This document shows, one piece after another, positions 63,501-64,000 of a stretch of DNA of 64,000 nucleotides (its first letter is position 1; each line of letters starts with the position of its first letter). A program made the translations under genes and the position numbers. The DNA is taken from NCBI RefSeq assembly GCF_040954835.1, contig NC_090718.1, forward strand, positions 14,151,532 through 14,215,531, in the 5' to 3' direction. The notes below the pieces were generated by a model. That model was given only the letters and a program-made list of their open reading frames with translations. It was not told where the DNA came from and did not search any database. The DNA comes from Lepisosteus oculatus. Lineage: Eukaryota; Chordata; Actinopteri; Semionotiformes; Lepisosteidae.

Positions 63501-64000
63501 AAGACTGAAACACTATATCTCCTGTACCTCTAGTAGTGTTTTAGTTCAGATTAGTCACACACAACGACCCTGCATTACCACCGGAGAGACTAGGATCCAA
63601 ATGTTTAACAGAATTTGGAATTATGGGAACAGGTGCAAAGGTCTTGACCATAATTTCTTTATGGCTCTGCCCATTTCGGATGAAAGTTGGACCTCCTCAA
63701 GCCTGAGTCATGCAAACAGCATCAACGTGACACTTCCCTGCCGTCTCACTGTTTATTAGGGTGTAGAGATCGTCCAGCAGACGTATACAATTAAAGTTGC
63801 CTGCTCTGAACACAAAGGTTACGGCTCGTGTGTTCTCTCCGGTTCCAGCAGGGTGATGCTGCACTAACCAGATCCCCACACATGGGGGCAGTGGTCTCCC
63901 AGTCCAGCAAGCTCCATCAGTTCATAGGCAGAGAGACCTGAACCAAAGCGACAAGAGAAAATTCACAGGCTCACTGAGGTGCAGGAGGCGGAAAAGAAAC
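57537..64000. other. PDE9 gene 3' flank, no further gene recognised
   Basis: About 6.5 kb follows the PDE9 stop. The first part is probably 3' UTR. AATAAA motifs occur near 60724 but nothing ties them to the gene. A fragment at about 62640-62730 ends 'aattccctcaggggacaataaa', which resembles a fish LINE 3' end. I found no exons of the genes that flank SLC37A2 or PDE9A in human. Microsatellite-like runs (for example GTT repeats near 60115) are the only other structure seen. Confidence 0.5.
62640..62735 (+). repeat. Possible LINE 3' tail
   Basis: The phrase 'ttccctcaggggacaataaa' followed by an A-rich stretch is typical of the last bases of fish non-LTR elements. No coding sequence precedes it, so the call rests on this short similarity. 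Confidence 0.3.

Overview
The window is vertebrate nuclear DNA, most likely from a ray-finned fish and perhaps a non-teleost such as a gar or bowfin. The evidence is small coding exons with GT-AG introns, vertebrate gene families, and several fish-type SINE, LINE and Ty3/gypsy repeats. The species is an inference. All three recognised genes lie on the + strand and could be assembled exon by exon with intact reading frames and matching splice phases: ccdc15 (coding span 8049-18534, 10 exons, 501 aa), slc37a2 (23687-35449, 18 exons, 501 aa) and a PDE9-type cGMP phosphodiesterase (41515-57536, 18 exons, 519 aa).

Layout. 1-5.1 kb holds repeat fragments and the 3' part of a small spliced gene I do not recognise (about 3.24-5.09 kb). 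5.66-7.20 kb is a badly deleted Ty3/gypsy LTR retrotransposon with an intact 4-bp target duplication. 7.2-8.05 kb is the ccdc15 upstream region. ccdc15 follows, and its introns carry four copies of a 5S-rRNA-derived SINE. 18.5-22.9 kb is intergenic, with a compact set of E-box palindromes just after the ccdc15 stop. A short GC-richer region with a consensus CRE (22.9-23.1 kb) precedes slc37a2. 35.5-41.5 kb is intergenic. The phosphodiesterase gene follows, and 57.5-64 kb holds its 3' flank with no further gene seen.

The genes do not form a pathway. ccdc15 is a coiled-coil, probably centriole-related protein. slc37a2 is a membrane sugar-phosphate/phosphate exchanger. The PDE9 protein hydrolyses cGMP. 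Their order is the notable point: from general knowledge of the human map, CCDC15-SLC37A2 are neighbours on 11q24 while PDE9A neighbours SLC37A1 on 21q22.3. Here a PDE9 gene sits beside SLC37A2.

The least expected element is a short snapback retroelement family (three copies, each between 12-13 bp target duplications). One copy inserted exactly at the exon 1/intron 1 boundary of the phosphodiesterase gene and duplicated its splice donor.
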